Assembly (NCBI RefSeq): GCF_022788635.1
Contig: NZ_CP076024.1
Location: 2,604,001 to 2,668,000 of the forward strand
DNA: 64,000 bases
From: Methylobacter sp. S3L5C
GTDB lineage: Bacteria > Pseudomonadota > Gammaproteobacteria > Methylococcales > Methylomonadaceae
Reading direction: 5' to 3'
A model generated the notes under the pieces. It was not told the origin of the DNA. It saw only the letters and a program-made list of their open reading frames with translations, and made no database searches. Below are positions 27,713-35,993 of the stretch, in pieces. Position numbers and translations under genes: made by a program. Numbering within the stretch: position 1 is the first letter of the stretch; the number at the start of each line of letters is the position of its first letter.

Positions 27713-29296
27713 ATGGCTATAAGTACAGCAACAAAAGCAGCAACCGATGCCTTGGCCGTTAATCGCGCGCCAGTCAGCGTAGGAGCACAAGAAGTACATA
27801 AATGGATGCAAAGCTTTACTTGGGATTTTGATAAAAATCGGACTAAATATTCGACTAAATACAAAATGGCCAATGATACCAAAGAGCAATTCAAGCTAAT
27901 CGCCAAAGAATATGCACGTATGGAATCGGTTAAAGACGAACGTCAATTTGGTAGTTTACAAGACGTTTTGACACGTGTTGATGCTGCTAACCGTGTACAT
28001 CCTAAATGGAATGAGTCCATGAAAGTTATTTCCAACTTTCTGGAAGTAGGTGAGTACAACGCGATTGCCGCAACCGGTATGCTGTGGGATTCTGCGTCTG
28101 CACCTGAACAAAAAAATGGTTATTTGGGTCAGGTGATGGATGAAATCCGTCATACCAACCAATGTGCCTATATTAACTACTACTTTGCCAAGCAAGGCCA
28201 AGATGCCGCCGGTCATAATGATGCCCGTCGTACACGCGCTATCGGTCCACTGTGGAAAGGTATGAAACGCGTATTCGCAGATGGCTTTATTTCCGGTGAT
28301 GCGGTTGAGTGTTCCATTAACTTGCAGTTAGTCGGTGAAGCTTGCTTTACCAATCCGTTAATCGTTGCGGTGACCGAATGGGCATCAGCAAACGGCGATG
28401 AAATGACCCCTACGGTTTTTCTGTCCATTGAAACCGATGAATTACGCCACATGGCAAACGGTTATCAAACCATCGTATCGATTGCTAATGACGAAGCGGC
28501 TTCAAAATACTTGAACACTGATTTGAACAATGCCTTCTGGACTCAACAAAAATATTTCACACCGGTACTGGGTATGATGTTTGAGTACGGCTCACATTTT
28601 AAAGTCGAGCCTTGGGTAAAAACCTGGAACCGTTGGGTATATGAAGATTGGGGCGGTATCTGGATTGGTCGTTTAGGCAAATACGGCGTTGAATCACCAG
28701 CCAGCTTACGCGATGCCAAAAAAGATGCTTACTGGGCACATCACGATTTATTCTTGCTTGCTTACGCTATGTGGCCAACAGGCTTTTTCCGTGTCTCTCT
28801 GCCGACTGCCGAAGAAGCAGAATGGTACGAAGCCAACTACCCCGGCTGGTATGAGATGTACGGAAAGGTTTATGAAGAATGGCGTGCACGTGGCTGTGAA
28901 GATCCCAACAGCGGCTTCTTGCCACTGCAATGGTTTGCTGAAAACAACCATCCAATCTATATTGACCGCGTCTCACAAGTCCCCTTTTGCCCAAGCTATT
29001 GCAAAGGTGCCAGCACGCTGCGTGTTCTTGAATCGAATGGTAAAAAACATTCGTTTAGTGATCCATGGGGCGAACGTATGTGGCTGTCTGAGCCGGAACG
29101 TTATGAGTGCCAAAATATCTTTGAACAATATGAAGGTCGTGAGTTATCAGAAGTGATTGCCGAAGGCCATGGCGTACGTAGTGACGGCTTTACTTTAATT
29201 AGTCAGCCACACACCAATAAAGACGGCAAGCTATGGACTTTGGATGATATCAAAAAGATCGGCTGCGTATTTACTGATCCTTTGAAAGCATTGTAA
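27713..29296 (+). CDS. mmoX: Soluble methane monooxygenase hydroxylase, alpha subunit
   Basis: 527 residues from the ATG at 27713, chosen because AGGAG (27701-27705) sits seven bases upstream; the frame is open further 5' but that part has no protein similarity. It carries the diiron site that oxidises methane to methanol in the cytoplasm. All ligands are present at the same numbers as in Methylococcus capsulatus: Glu114, Glu144 and His147 (DEIRH), Glu209, Glu243 and His246 (DELRH). Cys151 and Thr213 near the active site are also conserved. First gene of mmoXYBZDC, behind a sigma-54 promoter. Not truncated. Confidence 0.98.
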   Translation: MAISTATKAATDALAVNRAPVSVGAQEVHKWMQSFTWDFDKNRTKYSTKYKMANDTKEQFKLIAKEYARMESVKDERQFGSLQDVLTRVDAANRVHPKWNESMKVISNFLEVGEYNAIAATGMLWDSASAPEQKNGYLGQVMDEIRHTNQCAYINYYFAKQGQDAAGHNDARRTRAIGPLWKGMKRVFADGFISGDAVECSINLQLVGEACFTNPLIVAVTEWASANGDEMTPTVFLSIETDELRHMANGYQTIVSIANDEAASKYLNTDLNNAFWTQQKYFTPVLGMMFEYGSHFKVEPWVKTWNRWVYEDWGGIWIGRLGKYGVESPASLRDAKKDAYWAHHDLFLLAYAMWPTGFFRVSLPTAEEAEWYEANYPGWYEMYGKVYEEWRARGCEDPNSGFLPLQWFAENNHPIYIDRVSQVPFCPSYCKGASTLRVLESNGKKHSFSDPWGERMWLSEPERYECQNIFEQYEGRELSEVIAEGHGVRSDGFTLISQPHTNKDGKLWTLDDIKKIGCVFTDPLKAL

Positions 29297-29311
29297 GCAT
29301 TATTTTATTGG

Positions 29312-29394
29312 GTGTTGTTAGCTTTGCCATGGAGTTTTTTTAAGGTTGTGGACTTGCTATCCAAAAACAACAAGCCATGGCGGTCCAACAACAC
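29312..29394 (+). promoter_or_regulatory. Large stem-loop between mmoX and mmoY
   Basis: GTGTTGTT (29312-29319) pairs with AACAACAC (29387-29394), and GCCATGG (29326-29332) pairs with CCATGGC (29375-29381), with weaker inner pairing. There is no T-run after the stem, so it looks like an RNA processing or stability element, or an attenuator that sets the mmoX to mmoY ratio, and not a simple terminator. Confidence 0.6.
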
Positions 29395-29424
29395 TACCTA
29401 TCATTATTGTAAAGGAATTAAATT

Positions 29425-30603
29425 ATGTCAATTGAAGTATCCGGCGGCAAACGCGGCCTGACAGATCCTGTTATTGCCGCGCAAATTTTAGCAGCAATCC
29501 CTGACAAGCCATTAGAAACACAACGTAAAATGAATTACTTTGTTACGCCGCGAGGTCGTAGGCTAAACGAGTATGAAGTTTTATGTTGTTACACGCAACC
29601 GACACCCGACTGGATTGCTGGTGGTTTGGATTGGGGTGACTGGACGCAAAAATTCCACGGTGGTCGCCCGTCATGGAGCAACGAGTCTACTGAAATGCGT
29701 ACGACTGACTGGCACAAACATCGTGATCCGGCTTTTCGCTGGCATTACCTGTATGTAAAAGATAAAGCTGAAGAATGGCGCTATACCGACCGTTTTCTTA
29801 AAGCTTATTCTGCCGACGGTCATGTTCGTTCAATTGATCCGGTTTGGCGCGATGAAGTGCTGGGTGATTATTTGGGTGCTTTTGGCTTTAGTGAGTATGG
29901 TTTATTCAATTCGCATTCATCGGTAACCCGTGATTGCCTGGGTGATACCATCCGCATGAGTACCGCCATGATCGGCCTGGATAAAGTTGATAATGCACAA
30001 ATGATTCAGGCAGAAAGAACTTTTCTGGCCAAAATTGTACCTGGATTTAACGAGTCTACTGATATCCCCAAAGCAGAATGGACTAAAGGCCAAATCTACA
30101 AGGGCGCAAGAGAAACCGTTGAAGATATTTGGCAGACAACTTATGACTGGAACGAGATTTTATTCTCGGGTCACATGATTTACGATCCGTTGTTCGGTCA
30201 GTTTGTACGCAGGGAATTCTTTTTAAGATTGTCGGCTTATTACGGCGATAACTTAACACCATTCTTTATCAATCAAATGCAGTTATATCATTCACAAACC
30301 AAAGGCATTACTACTGACATGTTCCACACCTGTCTCAGTGCTGACTCTGAGTTTGGTGAATACAACGATCGTTTGATGCGTGCCTGGAGCGATAAATGGT
30401 TGCCTAGAACAGTCAATGCGCTGAAAGATTTTATGGGTATTTTTGCGAAAATCCCTGAAATTAAAGGCGTAACCAGCAAAGAGGCGATTCAAGCAGCATT
30501 AGAGCGGGTTTTTGAAGATTGGGAACGGGATTACGCAGCCCCAATTGGCTATAAAGTCGATACAGCCGCATACATTAAAACCATATTAACCGGTCTTAAA
30601 TAA
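29425..30603 (+). CDS. mmoY: Soluble methane monooxygenase hydroxylase, beta subunit
   Basis: 392 residues, the usual length. Structural subunit of the (alpha-beta-gamma)2 hydroxylase. It is related in fold to MmoX but lacks the diiron ligands. Recognisable by the N-terminal KRGLTDPVIAAQILAAIPD, the DWIAGGLDWGDWTQKFHGG stretch, and SSVTRDCLGDTIR. AAGGAA precedes the ATG by about seven bases. Third-position use resembles mmoX. It follows a 128-base spacer with a large stem-loop and leads without gaps into mmoB. Confidence 0.97.
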   Translation: MSIEVSGGKRGLTDPVIAAQILAAIPDKPLETQRKMNYFVTPRGRRLNEYEVLCCYTQPTPDWIAGGLDWGDWTQKFHGGRPSWSNESTEMRTTDWHKHRDPAFRWHYLYVKDKAEEWRYTDRFLKAYSADGHVRSIDPVWRDEVLGDYLGAFGFSEYGLFNSHSSVTRDCLGDTIRMSTAMIGLDKVDNAQMIQAERTFLAKIVPGFNESTDIPKAEWTKGQIYKGARETVEDIWQTTYDWNEILFSGHMIYDPLFGQFVRREFFLRLSAYYGDNLTPFFINQMQLYHSQTKGITTDMFHTCLSADSEFGEYNDRLMRAWSDKWLPRTVNALKDFMGIFAKIPEIKGVTSKEAIQAALERVFEDWERDYAAPIGYKVDTAAYIKTILTGLK

Positions 30604-30612
30604 GGAATTATT

Positions 30613-31038
30613 ATGTCTACCAATGCCAATTCGTACGGCGCAGGTATCATGGCAAAAACAGGCAAAGCCTTTGCTGATGAATACTTCGCCGAAGAAAATC
30701 AAGTTTGTAAAGAAACCAACGATGTCGTTTTGGTTCTGAAAAAATCAGATGAAATGAACACCGTCGTTCAAGAAATTTTGCTGGGTGATCATAAAGATGA
30801 CAACCCCACACTGGTCGTAGAAGATCGTGCCGGTTACTGGTGGCTAAAAGCGACCGGTAAAATTGAAGTTGATTGTCGTGAAGTCTCTGAACTGCTGGGT
30901 AAACACTTTAGCGTTTATGACTTTTTGGTGGATGTTTCTTCAACTATTGGTCGCGCTTATACGTTGGATGAGACCTTTACCATCACATCAGAACTGATGG
31001 GTCTTGACGTCAAACTGAAAGATCTTGAAACCGTATAG
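30613..31038 (+). CDS. mmoB: Soluble methane monooxygenase regulatory protein B
   Basis: 141 residues, identical in length to the Methylococcus protein. It has no cofactor; it binds the hydroxylase near the diiron site and controls substrate and oxygen access and the redox state. Visible features: a flexible N-terminal tail (about 1-35) and the conserved core DNPTLVVEDRAGYWWLKATG. Nine bases separate it from mmoY and nine from mmoZ, with AAGGAA upstream. Confidence 0.96.
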   Translation: MSTNANSYGAGIMAKTGKAFADEYFAEENQVCKETNDVVLVLKKSDEMNTVVQEILLGDHKDDNPTLVVEDRAGYWWLKATGKIEVDCREVSELLGKHFSVYDFLVDVSSTIGRAYTLDETFTITSELMGLDVKLKDLETV

Positions 31039-31047
31039 GAGATAATA

Positions 31048-31548
31048 ATGGCTAACATTCATGATAACCCAACGCGTGATGCCTGGGTCAAACAAATCGC
31101 TGGATTGAACACCATGGCAAAAGGCCATGCATTTTTAAAAGATTTTCGTGCCAAACACATTAATCCTTTTAAAACTGATTTTTCACTGGAACTGGATGGC
31201 CTGTGGATTGAAAGCAAAATTGAAGAAAAAGTCGCTTTATTGAAGCATGCAGAACTCAATGATGTAGAGTTTTTTAACAATACTATCAGTGGTGAAAATG
31301 CCCAAAAAGTGGCTGACGGTGTAGTCGCCAAAATGGATGCTTGTACCAATATGTACGAAGCCGAAAAAATCCATATCAACTTCAGACTGGCTAACAAGCC
31401 GCCTGTCATGCCGGTTAATGTCTTCATGGACACTGATCGTTTGTTAGGTACCAAGTTGATGGAACTTAGAAACGTTGATTACTATGCCTTGTCTTTAGAA
31501 GACTTGCGTAAAGCGCGTGGCGTCAAAGTCATCGCTTTACAATCGTAA
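31048..31548 (+). CDS. mmoZ: Soluble methane monooxygenase hydroxylase, gamma subunit
   Basis: 166 residues, all-helical small subunit of the hydroxylase, close to the usual ~169. Recognised by the start NIHDNPTRDAWVKQIAGLNT, the WIESKIEEKVALLKH stretch and the C-terminal LLGTKLMELRNVDYYALSLE. AGGAG lies just before the ATG. A ~106-base spacer follows before mmoD, with a possible imperfect hairpin (GATGTAG with CTGCATC region, about 31592-31620). Confidence 0.96.
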   Translation: MANIHDNPTRDAWVKQIAGLNTMAKGHAFLKDFRAKHINPFKTDFSLELDGLWIESKIEEKVALLKHAELNDVEFFNNTISGENAQKVADGVVAKMDACTNMYEAEKIHINFRLANKPPVMPVNVFMDTDRLLGTKLMELRNVDYYALSLEDLRKARGVKVIALQS

Positions 31549-31654
31549 TTTGACTGATAATTGAAACTCGCCCTGAGTTCCAATTAGGGTGTCGATGTAG
31601 CGCCTGATGGTACTGCATCGGCATTTTTAAAATCTATAAACAACACGGTAAACC

Positions 31655-31924
31655 ATGTTAGAAGCACCAGACATTTTATCTACTTCACAAGATCAGCAAA
31701 CGGATAATCCTAATACTGATCTCACTGTACTTTATGATAGCCATCCCTACACTGCTTATGCAGAAGATCTGCAATTTATGTGGCGGTGGACTATCTATCG
31801 CGACCACGTACTGATTCAGGAAGGGTGTTCGTTAACATTGGATGCATCAAAGCATTCAATAAAACATGTCATGGCTTTTTTCAACATGAAAAGTCCGAAC
31901 TCCCAGACAGAAGAGGCACTGTAG
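31655..31924 (+). CDS. mmoD: MmoD, sMMO regulatory/assembly protein
   Basis: 89 residues, a little shorter than the ~100 typical of the family. The conserved middle YAEDLQFMWRWTIYRDHVLI and EGCSLTLDASKHSIKHVMAF identify it. MmoD is not part of the active enzyme. It has been shown to bind the hydroxylase and is proposed to take part in the copper switch between soluble and particulate enzymes. Stop and mmoC start are three bases apart, so the two are coupled. Confidence 0.9.
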   Translation: MLEAPDILSTSQDQQTDNPNTDLTVLYDSHPYTAYAEDLQFMWRWTIYRDHVLIQEGCSLTLDASKHSIKHVMAFFNMKSPNSQTEEAL

Positions 31925-31927
31925 TTT

Positions 31928-32965
31928 ATGGCAAGTACCCATCAGGTAACAATTGTTACCCAGGACGATGAATCCATCACATTTGAATGTCGTTCAGATG
32001 AAGATGTCATCAGCGCCGGATTACGGCAAGATATTTATTTAATGGCGTCATGCCGCGAAGGTGGCTGTGCCACTTGCAAAGGCTTTTGCTCGGAAGGTGA
32101 TTACGTCTTGGGTAAATTCAGCTCCCAGGCGCTGCCTTCAGAGGAAGAAGATGCAGGGGAAGTGTTGCTATGTCGCTGTTATCCGACTACCGACATTGAA
32201 GTTGAAGTACCTTACACTTACGACCGTATATCATTTTCCCCGGAAGGCTTATCTTTTGAAGCAGAAGTAACTGACTTGGCGCAAATATCCAGTAACGTTA
32301 TGCGTTTACTCGTGCGCCGAATCGGTGATGATAAACAAGTTAAATTTGATTCCGGACAATTTTTTGATCTGGAAATTCCTGGTACAACGACTACCCGCTC
32401 TTATTCACCGGCAAACATAACCAACAAGCAAGGTGACCTGGAATTTTTGATTCGGATAGTCGATGGCGGCAAGTTTTCAACCTATATGAAAGACGATGCC
32501 AAAATTGGGCAAAAAATACTGGTTAAAGGCCCGTCAGGTATTTTTGGTCTAAAAGAAAACGGCTTTACACCGCGCTATTTTATTGCTGGTGGCACAGGTT
32601 TAGCCCCCATATTATCAATGGTCAGACGTATGCACGAATGGCAAGAGCCACAAAAATGCGTGATCTATTTTGGCGTTAATACTGAAGCAGAAATTTTTCA
32701 TCTGGACGAACTTGATCAGTTAGCGGCTGAAATGCCAACGTTGGAACTGAGAAATTGCGTATGGAAATGTTCAGATGATTGGCATTGTGAAAAAGGCAGT
32801 GTTGTCGATATTTTACGTCGCGATTTGCAATTAACAGGCGTCAAGCCTGATATTTATTTATGCGGTCCTCCCGGTATGGTGGATGCCACCTTCGCGGTCT
32901 GCGAAGATCAAGGTATTCCCAAAGATCGCATTTATCTGGAAAAATTCTTGCCCAGTGGATCGTAG
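31928..32965 (+). CDS. mmoC: Soluble methane monooxygenase reductase
   Basis: 345 residues. It transfers electrons from NADH to the hydroxylase. The N-terminal plant-type 2Fe-2S domain has Cys42, Cys47, Cys50 and Cys82 (CREGGCATC, then LLCRC). The FAD domain contains TTTRSYSPANI. The NAD domain contains FIAGGTGLAPILSM and the C-terminal YLCGPPGMVD. All motifs are intact and the length is normal. Last structural gene of the operon, followed by a hairpin and then a BLUF gene on the same strand. Confidence 0.97.
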   Translation: MASTHQVTIVTQDDESITFECRSDEDVISAGLRQDIYLMASCREGGCATCKGFCSEGDYVLGKFSSQALPSEEEDAGEVLLCRCYPTTDIEVEVPYTYDRISFSPEGLSFEAEVTDLAQISSNVMRLLVRRIGDDKQVKFDSGQFFDLEIPGTTTTRSYSPANITNKQGDLEFLIRIVDGGKFSTYMKDDAKIGQKILVKGPSGIFGLKENGFTPRYFIAGGTGLAPILSMVRRMHEWQEPQKCVIYFGVNTEAEIFHLDELDQLAAEMPTLELRNCVWKCSDDWHCEKGSVVDILRRDLQLTGVKPDIYLCGPPGMVDATFAVCEDQGIPKDRIYLEKFLPSGS

Positions 32966-32979
32966 AAATACCTTAATAG

Positions 32980-33008
32980 AAGAGACCAGGCAATCCGTAT
33001 GGTCTCTT
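32980..33008 (+). terminator. Hairpin after mmoC
   Basis: AAGAGACCA (32980-32988) pairs with TGGTCTCTT (33000-33008), a perfect 9-bp stem with an 11-base loop. No U-run follows, so it may be a weak terminator or an RNA-stability element that lowers expression of the downstream BLUF, mmoG group relative to the enzyme genes. Confidence 0.5.
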
Positions 33009-33079
33009 ATGGCGGCCCCAACACAACGCCTGCTACCGAATTAAAAAAACAATAAATCATCATAAAAGAGGAGCACATA

Positions 33080-33505
33080 ATGTCACTTAATTGTTTAGTC
33101 TACGTAAGTTTGGCCAACCAAGAGATGTCTGATAAACATCTACAGGATCTGCTCAAGAAAGCCAGAGAAAAAAATGAAGCGTTAAGTATCACTGGAATGT
33201 TGCTCTTTCGTGATGGTTTTTTTATGCAAGCACTTGAAGGTGAACAACAAGACCTCGAAGAGCTGTTTACTACCATTGCCAATGATCGTCGACATCGCGA
33301 TGTGTTACAGATTTATAAAAAGCCAATTTCGCAAAGAAGTTTTCCCGATTGGAAGATGGGCTTTAATAAAATTGACGATAAAACCGTAGCAGACATTGAT
33401 GGCTTTACAGATTTTTTAAAAAATCCAACACCCGATTTTTTTATGCATCGTGCCAGTGAAGCAGAAGCACTACTCGATCAATTTAAGCACCAACTGTTCT
33501 TTTGA
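33080..33505 (+). CDS. BLUF-domain blue-light sensor inside the sMMO locus
   Basis: 141 residues, with GAGGAG six bases before the ATG. Residues 1-97 are a BLUF (FAD-binding blue-light) domain. The key residues are all present with AppA spacing: Tyr8 (LVYVSLA), Asn32 (KNEALSITGMLL), Gln50 (FFMQALEG), Trp91 and Met93 (FPDWKMGF). The signalling Tyr-Gln pair is therefore intact and photochemistry is expected. The last ~45 residues form a short tail without an enzymatic domain, so it is a short BLUF protein that must signal by protein contact. It lies 114 bases after mmoC, abuts an unknown gene and precedes mmoG. A role in light control of sMMO is inference from position alone. Confidence 0.92.
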   Translation: MSLNCLVYVSLANQEMSDKHLQDLLKKAREKNEALSITGMLLFRDGFFMQALEGEQQDLEELFTTIANDRRHRDVLQIYKKPISQRSFPDWKMGFNKIDDKTVADIDGFTDFLKNPTPDFFMHRASEAEALLDQFKHQLFF

Positions 33506-33841
33506 ATGTCGACAAGACCGTTAACTGCAACGTTATTTGAGGTGGGTATGAAACCTGATGATGTTGATTTTCTTGGCGAGATGGTTGTTCAACTGGATGT
33601 AACCATTAGAAGATTAGTGATAGAAGAGCATGAACTGGTTCTCAAATTAGGCTCTTTTAGGGTTCAGGAATTAAAAGAATTCTGGAATCAGGAATTAACC
33701 AGCGAAGAAGATGCTGAATTTAAAAGAACCCTGGATTATTGGGAAAAAATCCTTATTCGTACTTGGGCACACTTAAGTCGAGCACATAAATCCCGTGCAC
33801 AAGTAGGACAGACATTTATGAAATTAAATTCAAAACTTTAA
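33506..33841 (+). CDS. Unrecognised small protein coupled to the BLUF gene
   Basis: 111 residues from the ATG that touches the BLUF stop (TGAATG), implying translational coupling. An in-frame ATG at 33548, after a purine-rich GAGGTGGG, is an alternative start giving 97 residues. Predicted mostly helical, with alternating charged and hydrophobic residues (RRLVIEEHELVLKL, then LTSEEDAEFKRTLDYW). No signal peptide, membrane segment or known domain was recognised. It ends 20 bases before mmoG. The position makes it a candidate partner of the BLUF protein or an assembly factor of the monooxygenase; nothing in the sequence proves either. Confidence 0.75.
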   Translation: MSTRPLTATLFEVGMKPDDVDFLGEMVVQLDVTIRRLVIEEHELVLKLGSFRVQELKEFWNQELTSEEDAEFKRTLDYWEKILIRTWAHLSRAHKSRAQVGQTFMKLNSKL

Positions 33842-33861
33842 CTGATTGAGACAGCATAGCC

Positions 33862-35547
33862 ATGAGTAAACAGATTATTTACAACCCTGAAGCACGCTTA
33901 AAAATGATGGCCGGGATTGATAGAGTTGCACGTGCAGTCATTGTAACAATGGGTAGTAATGGCCCTGCCGTCATGATTCAGCATCGCACCGACGGCATTA
34001 TGCCCATTTTTACCCGGGACGGTGTTACGGTAGCCAGATCAATCAATTTTGATGACAGAATTACCGATTTGGGCGGACGGATGCTGCGTGATGTTGCCGG
34101 TGCTGTTTCACGACAAGTCGGTGACGGTACAACCACCTCGATTGTACTGGCACAAAAACTGGCGCAAGACTGTTTAAAAAGTGTTGCCGCAGGCTTTCAC
34201 CCTTTACAGTTAAAAAAAGGCCTGGATATTGGCCTGGCTTTAGTGGAAAAAAATCTGGCAGACAAAGCCTTTACCGAGGTTAGCGCCGACTGGATAGAAA
34301 AAATTTCTGCGGTGGCGACTAAAGATGAACCGGGGGTCGGTAAACTGCTGGCTGAAGCTCTCGATAAATTAGGTGTACAAGGTACATTAACCTTTCAAAT
34401 GGGTAACAGCCGACAAGATGAATTGGAGATTGTTGACGGCGCACAATATCCACAAGGCTTCATATCGCCTTATTTTATGACCGATAAAACCCGTGAAGAA
34501 GCGGTGTTGGAGAACCCTTATATTCTGCTTTACGACCGTGACATTGATGACATGATGGACTTGGTGCCACTTTTGGAAGTGGTCAAAGCACAAGGACGTT
34601 CGCTGTTAATTATTGCTGAAAATGTCATTGATAAAGCTTTAACCGGCTTATTGCTGAATCATGTGCGTGGAATTTTTAAGGTTGTGGCGGTTAAGCCCCC
34701 GGGTTTTGGTGATAAACGCCTTAATCGTTTTAAAGATTTAGCCCTGTTAACCGGTGGCCATGCAATTCTTGATGACTATAGCTCGCCCAAACTTGAGGAC
34801 GTTACCTTGGATCTGTTGGGCCAAGCAACGCGGGTAATCGTTACCGCGAATTCAACAACGATTATCGGTGCGGCAGGTGACCAAACTGCTATCGACGTGC
34901 GCACGGAAACATTACGCCAGGAAGCGGCAATTATTTTAGCCAAAAAGCCCGGACAAGGCTCTGCTACCGGTAATAAACACGACTATGAAGAATTGGAAGA
35001 TCGCATTGCCTTCCTGAAAGGTAGAACCGGTGTATTTAGTGTCGGCGGAATGGCTGATTTTGAAATAAAAGAACGTCTGATCCGTATTGAAAATGCTTAT
35101 ATGTCGGCTATAGCCGCTCTTGAAGAAGGTGTTTTACCCGGTGGCGGCGTTGCCTTGTTTTGCTGTATTAAAGCGCTTGATAGCGTCATTGCCGAAAATG
35201 CAGAGCAACAGCAAGGTATCAAGATTTTGCAAGCCGCATTAAGCGCTCCCTTGCAAAAAATAGCCCAAAATGCCGGTTTAAATAGTGAGGCCGTAATTGC
35301 CCGCTTAAATGCGCAAGATGATGACAGTTTCACACTGGATACCCAGCGTCAGCTGTACGGAAACTTTTTGGAGATTGGCATTATTGATCCCGTTAAAGTT
35401 ATGCGTCTGGCATTACGCAATGCTGTCAGCGTGGTAAGTACTATGATGACGACAGAAACCATTGTTATGGATGTCCCCGATAATTCAATTATGGAGGGTT
35501 ATTCACCGGAATGGGCAGCGGCGACCCGCGAGGATCCTAGAGCCTAA
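33862..35547 (+). CDS. mmoG: MmoG, GroEL-like chaperonin of the sMMO operon
   Basis: 561 residues. A full-length chaperonin-60 relative with the ATP-binding loop VGDGTTTSIVLAQKL and the C-terminal ATPase-domain stretch ALEEGVLPGGGVALF, but divergent from housekeeping GroEL and without the GGM tail. In Methylosinus and Methylococcus the mmoG gene is needed for sMMO expression and is thought to fold MmoX and/or MmoR. It sits between the BLUF/unknown pair and mmoR, and is followed by two hairpins. Confidence 0.95.
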   Translation: MSKQIIYNPEARLKMMAGIDRVARAVIVTMGSNGPAVMIQHRTDGIMPIFTRDGVTVARSINFDDRITDLGGRMLRDVAGAVSRQVGDGTTTSIVLAQKLAQDCLKSVAAGFHPLQLKKGLDIGLALVEKNLADKAFTEVSADWIEKISAVATKDEPGVGKLLAEALDKLGVQGTLTFQMGNSRQDELEIVDGAQYPQGFISPYFMTDKTREEAVLENPYILLYDRDIDDMMDLVPLLEVVKAQGRSLLIIAENVIDKALTGLLLNHVRGIFKVVAVKPPGFGDKRLNRFKDLALLTGGHAILDDYSSPKLEDVTLDLLGQATRVIVTANSTTIIGAAGDQTAIDVRTETLRQEAAIILAKKPGQGSATGNKHDYEELEDRIAFLKGRTGVFSVGGMADFEIKERLIRIENAYMSAIAALEEGVLPGGGVALFCCIKALDSVIAENAEQQQGIKILQAALSAPLQKIAQNAGLNSEAVIARLNAQDDDSFTLDTQRQLYGNFLEIGIIDPVKVMRLALRNAVSVVSTMMTTETIVMDVPDNSIMEGYSPEWAAATREDPRA

Positions 35548-35603
35548 AAAAGCCATAGGCACTGACTGCCAGTTTTGACGCCCTAAATAGTAATAAACCA
35601 GTA

Positions 35604-35641
35604 TTTATCGGGGGGTTATTTTTAAAAAGAACCCCGATAAA
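35604..35641. terminator. Hairpin downstream of mmoG
   Basis: TTTATCGGGG (35604-35613) pairs with CCCCGATAAA (35632-35641), a 10-bp stem extended inward by GGTT/AACC. It is AT-bordered and could end transcription from either side, though a clean U-run is lacking. Confidence 0.6.
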
Positions 35642-35843
35642 CGCCATGTTTAATCGCTGGCAATTAAGTAATTGAAAACGTGATACTCAGCAAAACCAAG
35701 GCTTGCCGTCAACCGGCATAGTCCCTGTACCTTATTAATTTATATCATTTTTTTATTAATCCGGTTTTATTTTTTTGTTTTACTTGTTTTGTCTTCCCTA
35801 CCTGCATCTGAAATAGATGCCCCCGTTATTTTTTAATAGCGTG

Positions 35844-35884
35844 TAGGCAATGCGTCACTATGACGCATTGCCTATTTTTTTTAT
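35844..35884 (+). terminator. Strong rho-independent terminator before mmoR
   Basis: TAGGCAATGCGTCA, loop CTA, TGACGCATTGCCTA forms a perfect 14-bp stem (35844-35857 with 35861-35874) followed at once by a run of T. It separates the sMMO operon from mmoR, so mmoR probably has its own promoter in the ~110 bases before its start. Confidence 0.92.
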
Positions 35885-35993
35885 TTTGTTATCTTGGTTG
35901 CTTATTATTGTAGTTATGACAAATTCATTAAAATGTAAAATTAATGTTTTTTGCTTATACTAACTTTAAGGTGATATCCATCAAGAGACAACA

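Noticed and set aside
33862-35547. Housekeeping GroEL
   Set aside because: No groES upstream, no GGM C-terminal tail, divergent sequence and location in the sMMO operon identify MmoG.
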